Assembly: GCA_021770755.1 (NCBI GenBank)
Contig: JAETQI010000046.1
Span: forward strand, 1-64,000
DNA: 64,000 nt
Direction of reading: 5' to 3'
Source: Lachnospiraceae bacterium
GTDB lineage: Bacteria > Bacillota > Clostridia > Lachnospirales > Lachnospiraceae
In this document: positions 16,911 to 23,663 of the stretch, in pieces
Layout of the letters: every line of letters begins with the position of its first letter
How positions within the stretch are numbered: position 1 is the stretch's first letter
Made by a program: the position numbers and the translations under genes
The notes under the pieces: generated by a model
Databases searched by the model: none
What the model was told of the DNA's origin: nothing
What the model saw: only the letters and a program-made list of their open reading frames with translations

Positions 16911-17428
16911 ATGATTTCTGCAATTTATGACAGACGAAGTATAAGAAAATTCTTAGAGAAACCTATATCCCAAGAAGATGTTATGGATATTATCCAAAGT
17001 GGAGCAAAAGCACCTTCTTCAAAAAATAGACAGCCATGGAAATATATTGTGATACAAGGAAATGCAAAAGTAGAAATGCTAAAAGTTTTCCGCCAGGGAA
17101 TTGAACGGGAAGAAAACGAAAGTGCATTTTTGTTGTTAATTCTTTGGGGAAAGGTATTTTGTCAGAATTGACACTAGAAGAACATATTTTTGAAATTTGT
17201 AATATTCAATCTATAAGTGCTTCCATACAAAATATGCTTCTTACTGCTACTGAAAAAGGAATAGGCAGTCTTTGGATATGTGATATTTATTTTGCATATT
17301 CAGAACTATGTGAATGGCTAAAGAGTGACGGACAGCTCATCGCAGCGATTGCGTTTGGCTATCCTAACGAATTTCCTAAAGAAAGACCGCGCAAAAAACT
17401 TGATGATATAGTTGAATGGAGAAATTAG
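16911..17428 (+). pseudogene. Broken nitroreductase-family gene
   Basis: The first frame gives MISAIYDRRSIRKFLEKPIS and APSSKNRQPWKYIVI, the N-terminal FMN-binding part of nitroreductases. Near 17140 the reading frame shifts: the C-terminal part resumes in another frame with KGILSELTLEEHIFEI, ATEKGIGSLWICDIYF and AIAFGYPNE. The join lacks the usual middle segment, so a deletion plus frameshift has inactivated the gene. An intact homolog would be about 200 residues. Confidence 0.75.
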
Positions 17429-17515
17429 AGTATCAAACTAAAACCGATAAATTGAGTTTTATCTGGCAGTTATTCATGATAAATTAAAATTTCCATGTGA
17501 GGAGGGAAAACAGCT

Positions 17516-17962
17516 ATGACTGGAAGATACGATTTCTTTTGGACTACGATGGAGTTGTGCGATTGGAGCAAGGAAGGGGATGATGATAAGGTACTGAATC
17601 CGGTGATCAAGTACCTGTCGAAACAGGATGACGGTATTATTTTTGAGTTTGACGATCTCATGACAGTACTACTGTATGATCTAGATACGAAAAAGCTGGC
17701 GGATCAATGCGAGAAGGTTGACCCGCTGATGTGTGACGACACATTTTTATATTCCAGGTGCGCCGCTTTGATCAATGGGCCGGATTTCTATGAGAAGGTC
17801 AGGCGGGGGAGAATGAAAAAGGTATGGAGCATGGATTTTGAAGCCTTGCTCTATGTTCCGGGGAAGGCGTGGGCATTAAAACACCGGCGTTCTGTTGACG
17901 ATTACCCCCACATTTCTTCATTGAGCTATGAAACCGGCAGCAATGAGGAAGGCTGGAAATGA
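17516..17962 (+). CDS. DUF4240-like protein, possible immunity protein
   Basis: A 148-residue protein preceded by GAGGAGGG. The pattern of an N-terminal FFWTTMELCDWSK, then PVIKYLSKQDDGIIFEFDDLMTVLLYDLDT and DTFLYSRCAALINGPDFYEKV matches DUF4240-type proteins as I recall them. These are often found in toxin-immunity gene arrays. With the SMI1/KNR4 gene 1.6 kb upstream it suggests an orphan immunity cluster. A direct biochemical role is unknown. Confidence 0.6.
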   Translation: MTGRYDFFWTTMELCDWSKEGDDDKVLNPVIKYLSKQDDGIIFEFDDLMTVLLYDLDTKKLADQCEKVDPLMCDDTFLYSRCAALINGPDFYEKVRRGRMKKVWSMDFEALLYVPGKAWALKHRRSVDDYPHISSLSYETGSNEEGWK

Positions 17963-17991
17963 GCAAGGTAAGATCTAATTTGAAAGCGAAA

Positions 17992-18157
17992 CTAGTACTC
18001 CATCCGGCTAGAAATTGAAGTCTGGGACTACCTGTTCCGCACTATTGCGTCGTTAAAATTTCTAGACGATGCCACCGCATCGCCGTCAAAATTTTGTCTA
18101 GCACTGGCACGAAACATGCAGCCCCATACTCCAATTTCTAACTGGATGGAGCACTAG
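17992..18157. mobile_element. 166-bp MITE-like element
   Basis: The ends are inverted repeats of about 26 bp with three or four mismatches: CTAGTACTCCATCCGGCTAG at the left and the complement of CTAACTGGATGGAGCACTAG at the right. GAAA flanks both sides (17988-17991 and 18158-18161), a possible 4-bp target duplication. Internally there are a CTAGAC/GTCTAG pair and a GATGC-CACC-GCATC hairpin. There is no coding capacity. The gene fragment at 18158 begins immediately at its right border. Confidence 0.65.
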
Positions 18158-18502
18158 GAAAATCCAAATCTGTCTGTCACGGTATCCTGTAAAAATTCCG
18201 GAGACCAGACACAGGAAGTCTTGCTAAATTCCAATGGATTTGTAACCATAGATGAGACAGGACAATTATCTGAGAGCGGCGGTGAAGCCAGATATATCAG
18301 TAAAAAACAGGATGGGAATGAAGATCCGGTAAAGGCATTTCATTACCTGTTAGAGCCGGGGGAAGAAACGGGAATGGTTGAAATCGGGTACATTGTGGAA
18401 GACAGTATTCTGAATGATTCCGCTGACTTATACTATTGTATCGGTCAGCGGGGATCAGAGATGGGAAATCCCCAAAATCGTTATATTGAGGTGGAAAAGT
18501 AA
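18158..18502 (+). pseudogene. C-terminal fragment of a secreted Ig-like-fold protein
   Basis: An open frame begins at the right edge of the MITE (NPNLSVTVSCKNSGDQTQEV) and runs to the TAA at 18502. The pattern LSVTVSCKNSG followed by FHYLLEPGEETGMVEIGYIV resembles DUF4352-type immunoglobulin-like domains of lipoproteins. The N-terminus and signal peptide are gone. Its stop overlaps the start of the response-regulator fragment that follows. Confidence 0.5.
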
Positions 18503-18597
18503 TGGACAGGCTATTGATTGAGGATGACGAAGCGGATATTGTGACAATGCTTACTTCTTTTTTTGAGGGGAAGGGGTATGAGGTTGAAAGGCTATGA
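18502..18597 (+). pseudogene. N-terminal fragment of a response regulator
   Basis: ATG at 18502 encodes MDRLLIEDDEADIVTMLTSF and stops at TGA after 31 residues. The acidic pair is recognisable, but the phospho-acceptor and DNA-binding domain are missing. The sequence passes directly into the catalytic half of a histidine kinase in another frame, so one deletion removed most of the regulator and the first half of the kinase. Confidence 0.6.
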
Positions 18598-19186
18598 TGA
18601 AATGCTTAAGGATAGCGGGAATGAGCGGACAAAGGGGATCGCAGACACCATGGAAAAACATATCATGCGTATGGAGCATTACGTGGACAGCATGGGAAAT
18701 CTGCGGCGTCTGGAGGATCTGAAACCTAAACGGGAGAAGATTTCCATGAAAGAGCTGGCATCCGTCCTGTATGACAGCGTATCTATGGAATGCAGGGCAC
18801 ATAAAAAAATGCTCTTTTTCAAGAACCATACCCAGTCCAAAGAGCTTATGGCTGACAGGGACAGCATCTTACAAGTGGCAAATAATCTGACTGTCAATGC
18901 CGTCCGTTATGCCGAATCTGCCGTTACCTGTTGTATGGAAGAAACAGAGGAAGGGCTTTTGCTGAAGATAACAGATGACGGGAAAGGGTTTTCGGAAGAA
19001 GGGCTGCGCCAGGCAACGAATCCTTATTTCACGGAAGAAAAGGGAAACGGAAAACATTTTGGAATCGGCCTTTATCTGTGCCGCATGCTCTGCGGGCATC
19101 ATGGCGGGTGGTTGAAAATTGAAAATCTTTTCCAGGAAAATATTCCGTCCGGGGCACAGATTACCGCTTTTTTTCGATGTAGATAA
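18593..19186 (+). pseudogene. C-terminal half of a histidine kinase
   Basis: The frame begins with GYDEMLKDSGNERTKGIADT, which lies after the H box of normal kinases, and continues through the HATPase domain: NNLTVNAVRYAE (N box), ITDDGKGFSEEGL (G1) and HFGIGLYLCRMLCGHHGG (G2). The membrane part and phosphorylated histidine are absent. With the preceding fragment it is a deletion relic of a two-component operon. Confidence 0.65.
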
Positions 19187-19206
19187 AAAATAAGAATATA
19201 TGTTAT

Positions 19207-19243
19207 AAAATCTCCTTACAGAATAAGAAAAGGAGATTTTTTT
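19207..19243 (+). terminator. Terminator-like hairpin that contains the next gene's ribosome binding site
   Basis: AAAATCTCCTT (19207-19217) pairs perfectly with AAGGAGATTTT (19230-19240), followed by T residues. The right arm contains AAGGAG eight bases before the ATG at 19244, so the same hairpin looks like an intrinsic terminator and also hides the ribosome binding site. Confidence 0.6.
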
Positions 19244-19501
19244 ATGTCTATCTTACAAACAATTGATCTGAAAAAACATTACAGGCAGGGGGATAACGTG
19301 ACAAAAGCCCTGGATGGCGTGAGCCTTGCCATCGAAGAGGGGGAGTTTGTCGCTGTCGTGGGAACCTCCGGATCCGGAAAATCCACGCTGCTCCACATGA
19401 TGGGCGGGCTGGATACCCCTACGTCCGGAAAGGTGCTGATTGGCGGAAAAGAGATTTCTTATAGGAATGAGGAAAAACTGGCCGCATTTCTGCCCGTGTA
19501 G
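19244..19501 (+). pseudogene. Truncated ABC ATPase, LolD/MacB class
   Basis: An intact start (MSILQTIDLKKHYRQGDN) and Walker A (GTSGSGKST) are followed by GGKEISYRNEEKLAAF, where members of the family go on with RRRNIGFVFQ. Here it breaks into LPV and TAG after 85 residues. The signature motif and Walker B are missing. The rest of the transporter, an FtsX-type permease fragment, resumes at about 21782, so the islet from about 19500 to 21780 replaced the middle of the operon. Confidence 0.75.
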
Positions 19502-19553
19502 GGCGGTGTTTTATGAAATCCATTATAAACCCTCATTTGCAGTTGTCAAGAAT

Positions 19554-19922
19554 TTACATGGCATCCGTATTCAGATGTTTGTTCAGCTTTTTGTCGAAAG
19601 TGAAAACTGTTTCGCCGTTTAATGAGTGGTAGGCGACCAGTAGGCAGTCAACAAAGTCAAGTGATGTACTGGAAAACAGGTCTACCGCATGGACGACACA
19701 TTCAGAATTTTCAATCCGGATAATGTCAGACAGCCCACGAATGATAGATTTGATTTTTTCTTTCGGGGTAGAATATACGCTTTTCAGCACATAGACAACC
19801 TCTGCAATGACCTCTGGTTTTGTGTATGCGCCGGAGGCGATGACCTCCGCAGCACGTTTCGCCATTTCAGCGTTGTCATTCAAGACAAATCTTAAAATCA
19901 CGTTAGTATCTATCAGCCGCAT
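19554..19922 (-). CDS. PIN-domain toxin (VapC-like)
   Basis: A 122-residue protein starting at the ATG at 19922 (an upstream start is possible). PIN-domain features are visible: the opening MRLIDTNVILRFVLND, the conserved Glu in PEVIAEVVYVLK, and SLDFVDCLLVAYHSLNGETVFTFDKKLNKH with the late acidic residues. VapC-type PIN proteins are Mg2+-dependent ribonucleases held inactive by a cognate antitoxin, here the upstream overlapping gene (20-base overlap). It lies in the islet inserted in a broken ABC locus. Confidence 0.8.
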   Translation of the reverse strand: MRLIDTNVILRFVLNDNAEMAKRAAEVIASGAYTKPEVIAEVVYVLKSVYSTPKEKIKSIIRGLSDIIRIENSECVVHAVDLFSSTSLDFVDCLLVAYHSLNGETVFTFDKKLNKHLNTDAM

Positions 19923-20157
19923 ATTTTTCCGCAATAGCACGTTCAAAAGCCCCCTCCTCCTGCTCTATCAATGCCGGATTCGCATATTCGTGAGCAATTC
20001 CGAGCATGGATTGTATAGTTTCTCTTTTTGTGGCATCGTGTTCGGATGGCGATTCATAGGTGTCCGAATCAATAAACCGCACAAACGCATAAACGGTTTC
20101 GATTTTATCGTCTGGCATGGTTTCCAACAAGCCGATTGTTTTCTCTAAAGTTGACAT
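19903..20157 (-). CDS. Antitoxin partner of the PIN toxin
   Basis: An 84-residue acidic protein with a strong GGAGGA site upstream. The N-terminus STLEKTIGLLETMPDDKIETVYAFVRFID is like the DUF2281/AbrB-less antitoxins that pair with PIN toxins, and the C-terminus (about 55-84) is probably the toxin-binding tail. It overlaps the toxin gene by 20 bases, the usual order with antitoxin first. Family assignment rests mostly on context. Confidence 0.7.
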   Translation of the reverse strand: MSTLEKTIGLLETMPDDKIETVYAFVRFIDSDTYESPSEHDATKRETIQSMLGIAHEYANPALIEQEEGAFERAIAEKYAADRY

Positions 20158-20243
20158 GACGCTCCTCCTTTTTGAATTTATTATGCTGATTCTTATTATT
20201 TATATGCCACATATGGGCGCATTGTTTGAATTGATACTTGCTT

Positions 20244-20281
20244 TTAAAAGGCGATTTCCGTTGTAGCGGAGGTCGTCTTTT
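20244..20281. terminator. Hairpin between toxin-antitoxin and next minus-strand gene
   Basis: AAAAGGCGA pairs with TCGTCTTTT (one G-T pair) and CCG with CGG inside, giving a hairpin ending in T residues on either strand. It lies just after the end of the minus-strand gene at 20286 and so probably terminates it. Confidence 0.5.
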
Positions 20282-20285
20282 CTAT

Positions 20286-20519
20286 TTATCTGTAATAGCC
20301 GACAGTTTCGTCGTCGAGGCTCTTGTCTCTTTCCTCAACATAATCCGTATAGTCATAATTGACGATTTTGTAAAAAGCAATAACAAGGTGAATTTCTCCG
20401 GGTTCGTCATCATATCCAAGAATTTGTGAAAAAATGGGTCTATGCTTTTCCAATGAGTTCTTAATTTCAGCCATTGCGCTGGATGTCAAAATCACCGACC
20501 TGCTTGAATCCGAATACAA
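20286..20519 (-). CDS. Hypothetical protein of the inserted islet
   Basis: An unrecognised protein of up to 77 residues. The TTG at 20519 is very close to the divergent promoter; the internal ATG at residue 16 (MAEIKNSLEKHRPIF) is an alternative and neither has a strong ribosome binding site. The rest is acidic (GYDDEPGEIHLVIAFYKIVN, then DYTDYVEERDKSLDDE). It is divergent from a 38-residue gene through a palindrome-rich region. Confidence 0.4.
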   Translation of the reverse strand: MYSDSSRSVILTSSAMAEIKNSLEKHRPIFSQILGYDDEPGEIHLVIAFYKIVNYDYTDYVEERDKSLDDETVGYYR

Positions 20520-20522
20520 ATA

Positions 20523-20597
20523 ATTGTATCACACGCCGGACAGGATGTCGGCAGCAGGTGAGAATATTTCCATAATCATGGAAATTTGTGATACAAT
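20523..20597. promoter_or_regulatory. Symmetrical divergent promoter with nested palindromes
   Basis: ATTGTATCACA at 20523-20533 is repeated in perfect inverse at 20587-20597, so each strand reads TGTGATACAAT with a TACAAT -10-like end. Inside is another palindrome, ATTTCCAT-AATC-ATGGAAAT (20566-20585). It separates divergent small genes and is a probable operator, perhaps for the XRE regulator nearby. Confidence 0.55.
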
Positions 20598-20624
20598 GCG
20601 TATCGGAAGGGAGGTGGTGTTCCC

Positions 20625-20741
20625 TTGAGTTACAAAGAGGCTATCATCGAGTTAGTCGGAAAGATACATAACGAAAACATCCTCAAGAGGATATACAAAT
20701 TCATTTCGTATCTGTACACCATGAGCGAGACTGGCAGTTGA
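20625..20741 (+). CDS. Small hypothetical protein (38 aa)
   Basis: TTG at 20625, seven bases after GGGAGGTGG, encodes a 38-residue protein with SYKEAIIELVGKIHNENILK followed by RIYKFISYLYTM. Short proteins of this type occur next to XRE repressors in clostridial prophages and conjugative elements; I infer the same here. The stop lies within a terminator shared with the converging XRE gene. Confidence 0.55.
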   Translation: MSYKEAIIELVGKIHNENILKRIYKFISYLYTMSETGS

Positions 20742-20764
20742 AAAGACTGTCAGTCTTTTTCATT
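20728..20764. terminator. Bidirectional terminator between converging genes
   Basis: GACTGGCAGT pairs with ACTGTCAGTC (one mismatch) around TGAAAAG and is followed by TTTTT. The small gene and the XRE gene converge on it. Confidence 0.55.
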
Positions 20765-21124
20765 AAAAAATTCTATCATTTGGTCAAGGATCCTCCCAAG
20801 TGCAGCTATATCATCATCATTCAGACTAAGCATAAACTTGAAAATGTTCTTTCGGGCATCGTTCTCACCTGCCATAATGCGGTCAATCTTTTCGATGAAA
20901 TCATCATCAGAATCCACGAACATTTCTCCCTCACCAGTGGTCAGGAATATGTAGTCAATACCGAACTCCCGACAGATTGCTTTTGTCATTTGTTCGGTGC
21001 AACCACGCTCACCTTTTTCAATCCTTGAAATAGCGGTTTTTGTGACACCAATTTTTTCACCGAATTTCTCAAGTGTAAGATTGAGGGATTTTCTAATTTC
21101 TTTTATTCGCTCACCTTGCGTCAA
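20750..21124 (-). CDS. XRE-family transcriptional regulator
   Basis: A 124-residue protein; I chose the TTG at 21124, eight bases after GGAGG, over longer upstream frames that run through the promoter. The helix-turn-helix is clear: RIKEIRKSLNLTLEKFGEKI, then GVTKTAISRIEKGERG, followed by EFGIDYIFLTTGEG. The tail is helical and acidic. It resembles phage or mobile-element repressors. Palindromes immediately upstream (21141-21156) are its likely operator. Confidence 0.85.
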   Translation of the reverse strand: MTQGERIKEIRKSLNLTLEKFGEKIGVTKTAISRIEKGERGCTEQMTKAICREFGIDYIFLTTGEGEMFVDSDDDFIEKIDRIMAGENDARKNIFKFMLSLNDDDIAALGRILDQMIEFFNEKD

Positions 21125-21140
21125 GCATATCACCTCCCTT

Positions 21141-21156
21141 GTATTCTCAAGAATAC
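21141..21156. promoter_or_regulatory. Palindromic operator for XRE regulator
   Basis: GTATTC-TCAA-GAATAC is a perfect 6-bp inverted repeat 17 bases upstream of the XRE start codon, typical of autorepressor operators. Confidence 0.5.
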
Positions 21157-21185
21157 CACGGCAAAAGACAAAAATCAATAAAAAA

Positions 21186-21243
21186 GTTACCAAAGGCAAC
21201 AAAAAGTATTGGAAAAGTGACCGTTGACAATCAGAATGTAACC
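21186..21243 (+). promoter_or_regulatory. Three GTNACC repeats upstream of hypothetical gene
   Basis: GTTACCAAAGGCAAC (21186), GTGACCGTTGACAAT (21217) and GTAACCATAGACAAC (21238) share GTNACC and a CAA about nine bases from the start. Start-to-start distances are 31 and 21 bp, about three and two helical turns. They precede the gene at 21272 and may be regulator-binding sites. Confidence 0.4.
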
Positions 21244-21271
21244 ATAGACAACAAACGGGAGGTAAAAAACC

Positions 21272-21814
21272 ATGATGAAACATGAATTTGAGGCAATCGC
21301 AAAGAGAGAAGTCACAGACGAGCAGTTCGAGGCAATAGAAAAATTATACATGAGCAGCACACTCAACAAACAGGATTTTGTGAAAAGCATCCGTCCGATG
21401 CTGAAAACAATTCCGGAGCCGGAAAAGGAAAAGAACATCAAAAAGATGTGCGTCAGAGACCGGAGCGGTTACATGAAAACACCTAACGGATGTTGGTATC
21501 ACATCGAATATGTTGAACCGGTGGACGTTGATATAAAGACAGGAAAATTCATAGTCAAGGCACTTGAGGACAGAGATTTTGAAAAACTGTCAAGAGAGGG
21601 AAACGACCTCAATTTGAGTACAAGTTTTGATTTTGATTATACACGGTGTATTGATACACGAGGGCAGTCGTATTATGTGAAAGTGATTCATACCGTGCAG
21701 GGAAAGAAGATGGTGCAGACCATTGATGACATTTATCTGTCCGGACAGTCTGAACATGTGCAGATACCTGGAGCCGTCCGCTTTTTACGGACATCCAGGG
21801 GAATTATCCGGTAA
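21272..21814 (+). CDS. Hypothetical protein of the inserted islet
   Basis: An unrecognised protein of up to 180 residues with GGGAGG upstream. It is mixed alpha/beta and charged: an N-terminal helix (KHEFEAIAKREVTDEQFEAI), then CVRDRSGYMKTPNGCWYHIE and a beta-rich rest. Its last ten or so residues (RFLRTSRGIIR) are probably not native, because from about 21782 the DNA in another frame encodes the FtsX permease. The gene is therefore likely truncated at the islet boundary. Confidence 0.55.
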   Translation: MMKHEFEAIAKREVTDEQFEAIEKLYMSSTLNKQDFVKSIRPMLKTIPEPEKEKNIKKMCVRDRSGYMKTPNGCWYHIEYVEPVDVDIKTGKFIVKALEDRDFEKLSREGNDLNLSTSFDFDYTRCIDTRGQSYYVKVIHTVQGKKMVQTIDDIYLSGQSEHVQIPGAVRFLRTSRGIIR

Positions 21815-22895
21815 AGGAGAGTGAAGTGATGATGTCGGCCTGGCTGTTAAAGAGGCTGGGGATAGAACCGGTGATTGGCAGCGAGATCCCGCTGTCGGTA
21901 ACATGGGAGGATCGGGATGTGGCGGAGGAAGAAACCTTTGTCCTTTCCGGCTATTATACGGATACTTCTTATATTGATACAGCCTCCAGGCAGAAGGTTC
22001 TGGTGTCTAAAGAGGCGCTTAAGAACCATCATGGACAGGCTGAATTTGTGGGCTTTTCCCTCACTGCAGGGCAGTTTCAGAAAAAGCTGGCCAAGGTTCG
22101 GGAAGAACTGCAGATATCTGGGCAGCAGAATTTCAAGGTTCTGGGCGGGCAGGGGTTTCATCTGTCACTTAAGGATATAGGAACCGCCCTGGCTGTGATC
22201 TTCTTTTTTATGCACACGGGCACCCAGAGGAAGATTGTCAGCATGCGCTGACGGGTGCCCGGCGCACGAGTAGGGGAAGACGGCTCTTCCCTACTCGATT
22301 GCTGGATGGGTTTCTGATGATCTATAACATCAATACGATTTCTGTTACAAAGGATATTCAGTTTTACGGTCTGCTCAAAACCATTGGAACCGCGCCCAGC
22401 CAGTTGAAACGGCTCATGTACTACCGGATGGGGAATATCCATCTGACCGCCCTGCCGGTGGAACTTGCCAGATCCCTGGAAGAGACCAAAGGCGCCCTGT
22501 CAAAACTGTCCGCGTTTCTCACCATTGTGCTGTTTACCGTGGGTATCCTGAATTTTATCAATACCATGAGCGTCAGCATTTTGGGCAGACAGCGGGAATT
22601 TGCCACCATGGAAGCGATAGGCGCGTCCAAAAAACAGATGCAGAAACTCACCATGTGGGAGGGAGTCTGGTATTTCCTGCTGACACTGGCACTGTCTGTT
22701 ACATTAGGATCTGGAGCTGATTTTCTGATTTTTCATGTGGTCAGGGAAAATGTAGGGTTTGGGACATTCCGTTATCCGGTGCTTCCGATGATGCTTTATA
22801 TGCTGCTGTCGATGCTTCTGTGCATGATCATCCCGGCAGTTGTCTATAAAAGGGCAGGGATCCGGAGTATTGTGGAGCGGCTTCGGGATAATTAA
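21782..22895 (+). pseudogene. FtsX-type ABC permease, 5'-truncated and interrupted by an 89-bp element
   Basis: Coding resemblance starts with DIQGNYPVKESEVMMSAWLL and runs to IFFFM at 22212, where a structured element is inserted. It resumes with LDGFLMIYNINTISV, the FYGLLKTIGTAPSQLKRL coupling helix, SILGRQREFATMEAIGASKKQMQKL and two final membrane helices. The 5' half is missing, replaced by the islet. Removing 22212-22300 restores one continuous frame. It is probably the partner of the ATPase fragment at 19244. Confidence 0.75.
22212..22300 (+). mobile_element. 89-bp structured insertion element after TTTAT
   Basis: It begins GCACA directly after TTTTTTAT and ends CTACTCGATT. Inside, CGGGCACCC (22217) pairs with GGGTGCCCG (22253), enclosing AGAGGAAGATT and a hairpin GTCAGC-ATGC-GCTGAC; then a long right-end hairpin GAGTAGGG to CCCTACTC. 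The copy at 38725 has the same architecture with different, still complementary stems. No target duplication is seen. Insertion after a fixed pentamer without duplication fits IS200/IS605-type derivatives. Confidence 0.65.
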
Positions 22896-23423
22896 CTGAA
22901 TGTCCATTAAGCCTCTAGTTGTGCGTTTTGATTTACTACAATCTTCCCGATTTGCCTCCCCATAACGCATGGAACAGGCAAAAACAAAGGAACTTCATGC
23001 TTACCGCCTGCTCGAAAGCACACCTGAGTGCCTTATGGATACTGTGGATAGTTCTGGGTGTAACATTAGCGGCAGATATGTATAAAACAAAGGATGCAAA
23101 AGGCATACTGTAGGCAGTTAAAGAGCTGGCTTTCGGATTGTATGCACAGACAATGGCTGTGACTGTCATTATTATTCCTAAAACCAATGCAATGCCATTC
23201 AATATAGATATTTGTTATTAATCTGCTTTCGGTTTATATTAAAAAGCAGAGAACAACGCTTTCCCTGGCAGCGCCGGTACAGCTTCTGGTATTTGCGCTA
23301 TAGCGTGTTTGAAAATGCGGTAGGCTTAATGCAGTAATCTCCAAAGCACTTGGAAGGATACAGGGGAAGTACGCAGGGCGGCGGAGGCGGCGATTTTTAT
23401 TGCCCCTTGTTCATGAACTGTGA
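22896..23423. other. Decayed sequence without an intact gene
   Basis: About 530 bases with only short, non-convincing frames. A 43-base segment at 23177-23219 matches 24841-24883 in 35 of 43 positions. The rest may be worn remnants of neighbouring membrane-protein genes. Confidence 0.4.
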
Positions 23424-23588
23424 TTGTCGTTATGCTTTAGTATTTCGGCGCTCCGGATATTGGTCTTTGCGTGGCTTGTGGCGATTCCGGCACTGGTAAT
23501 ATCGGCGTGGCTGTTTCATTTTTGTGGAATTTTGGGGATACCGTTGGCGGCGTGGCTTTGGAAGAAAGGTTCTGGGCAGATAGTGTGA
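23424..23588 (+). pseudogene. Membrane-protein fragment
   Basis: A 54-residue frame, LSLCFSISALRILVFAWLVA and on through two hydrophobic stretches to AAWLWKKGSGQIV, looks like the C-terminal end of a multi-span permease. No ribosome binding site precedes it. Likely a gene remnant. Confidence 0.35.
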
Positions 23589-23634
23589 AATCAGAGATTT
23601 CACCATCCTGATTAGTACGCCCGCTGAAGCGGGC
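23585..23634 (+). promoter_or_regulatory. Two adjacent hairpins upstream of hydrolase gene
   Basis: GTGAAATC-AGA-GATTTCAC (23585-23603) and GCCCGC-TGAA-GCGGGC (23619-23634) are perfect hairpins just ahead of the gene at 23664. The second sits 20 bases before its ribosome binding site. They could be a terminator/leader or operators. Confidence 0.4.
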
Positions 23635-23663
23635 AGACGGGAGTTACAGGGAGGGAAACTTGG

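Noticed and set aside
22919-23202. Two overlapping hydrophobic frames on opposite strands
   Set aside because: Neither has a convincing start and the region looks decayed.
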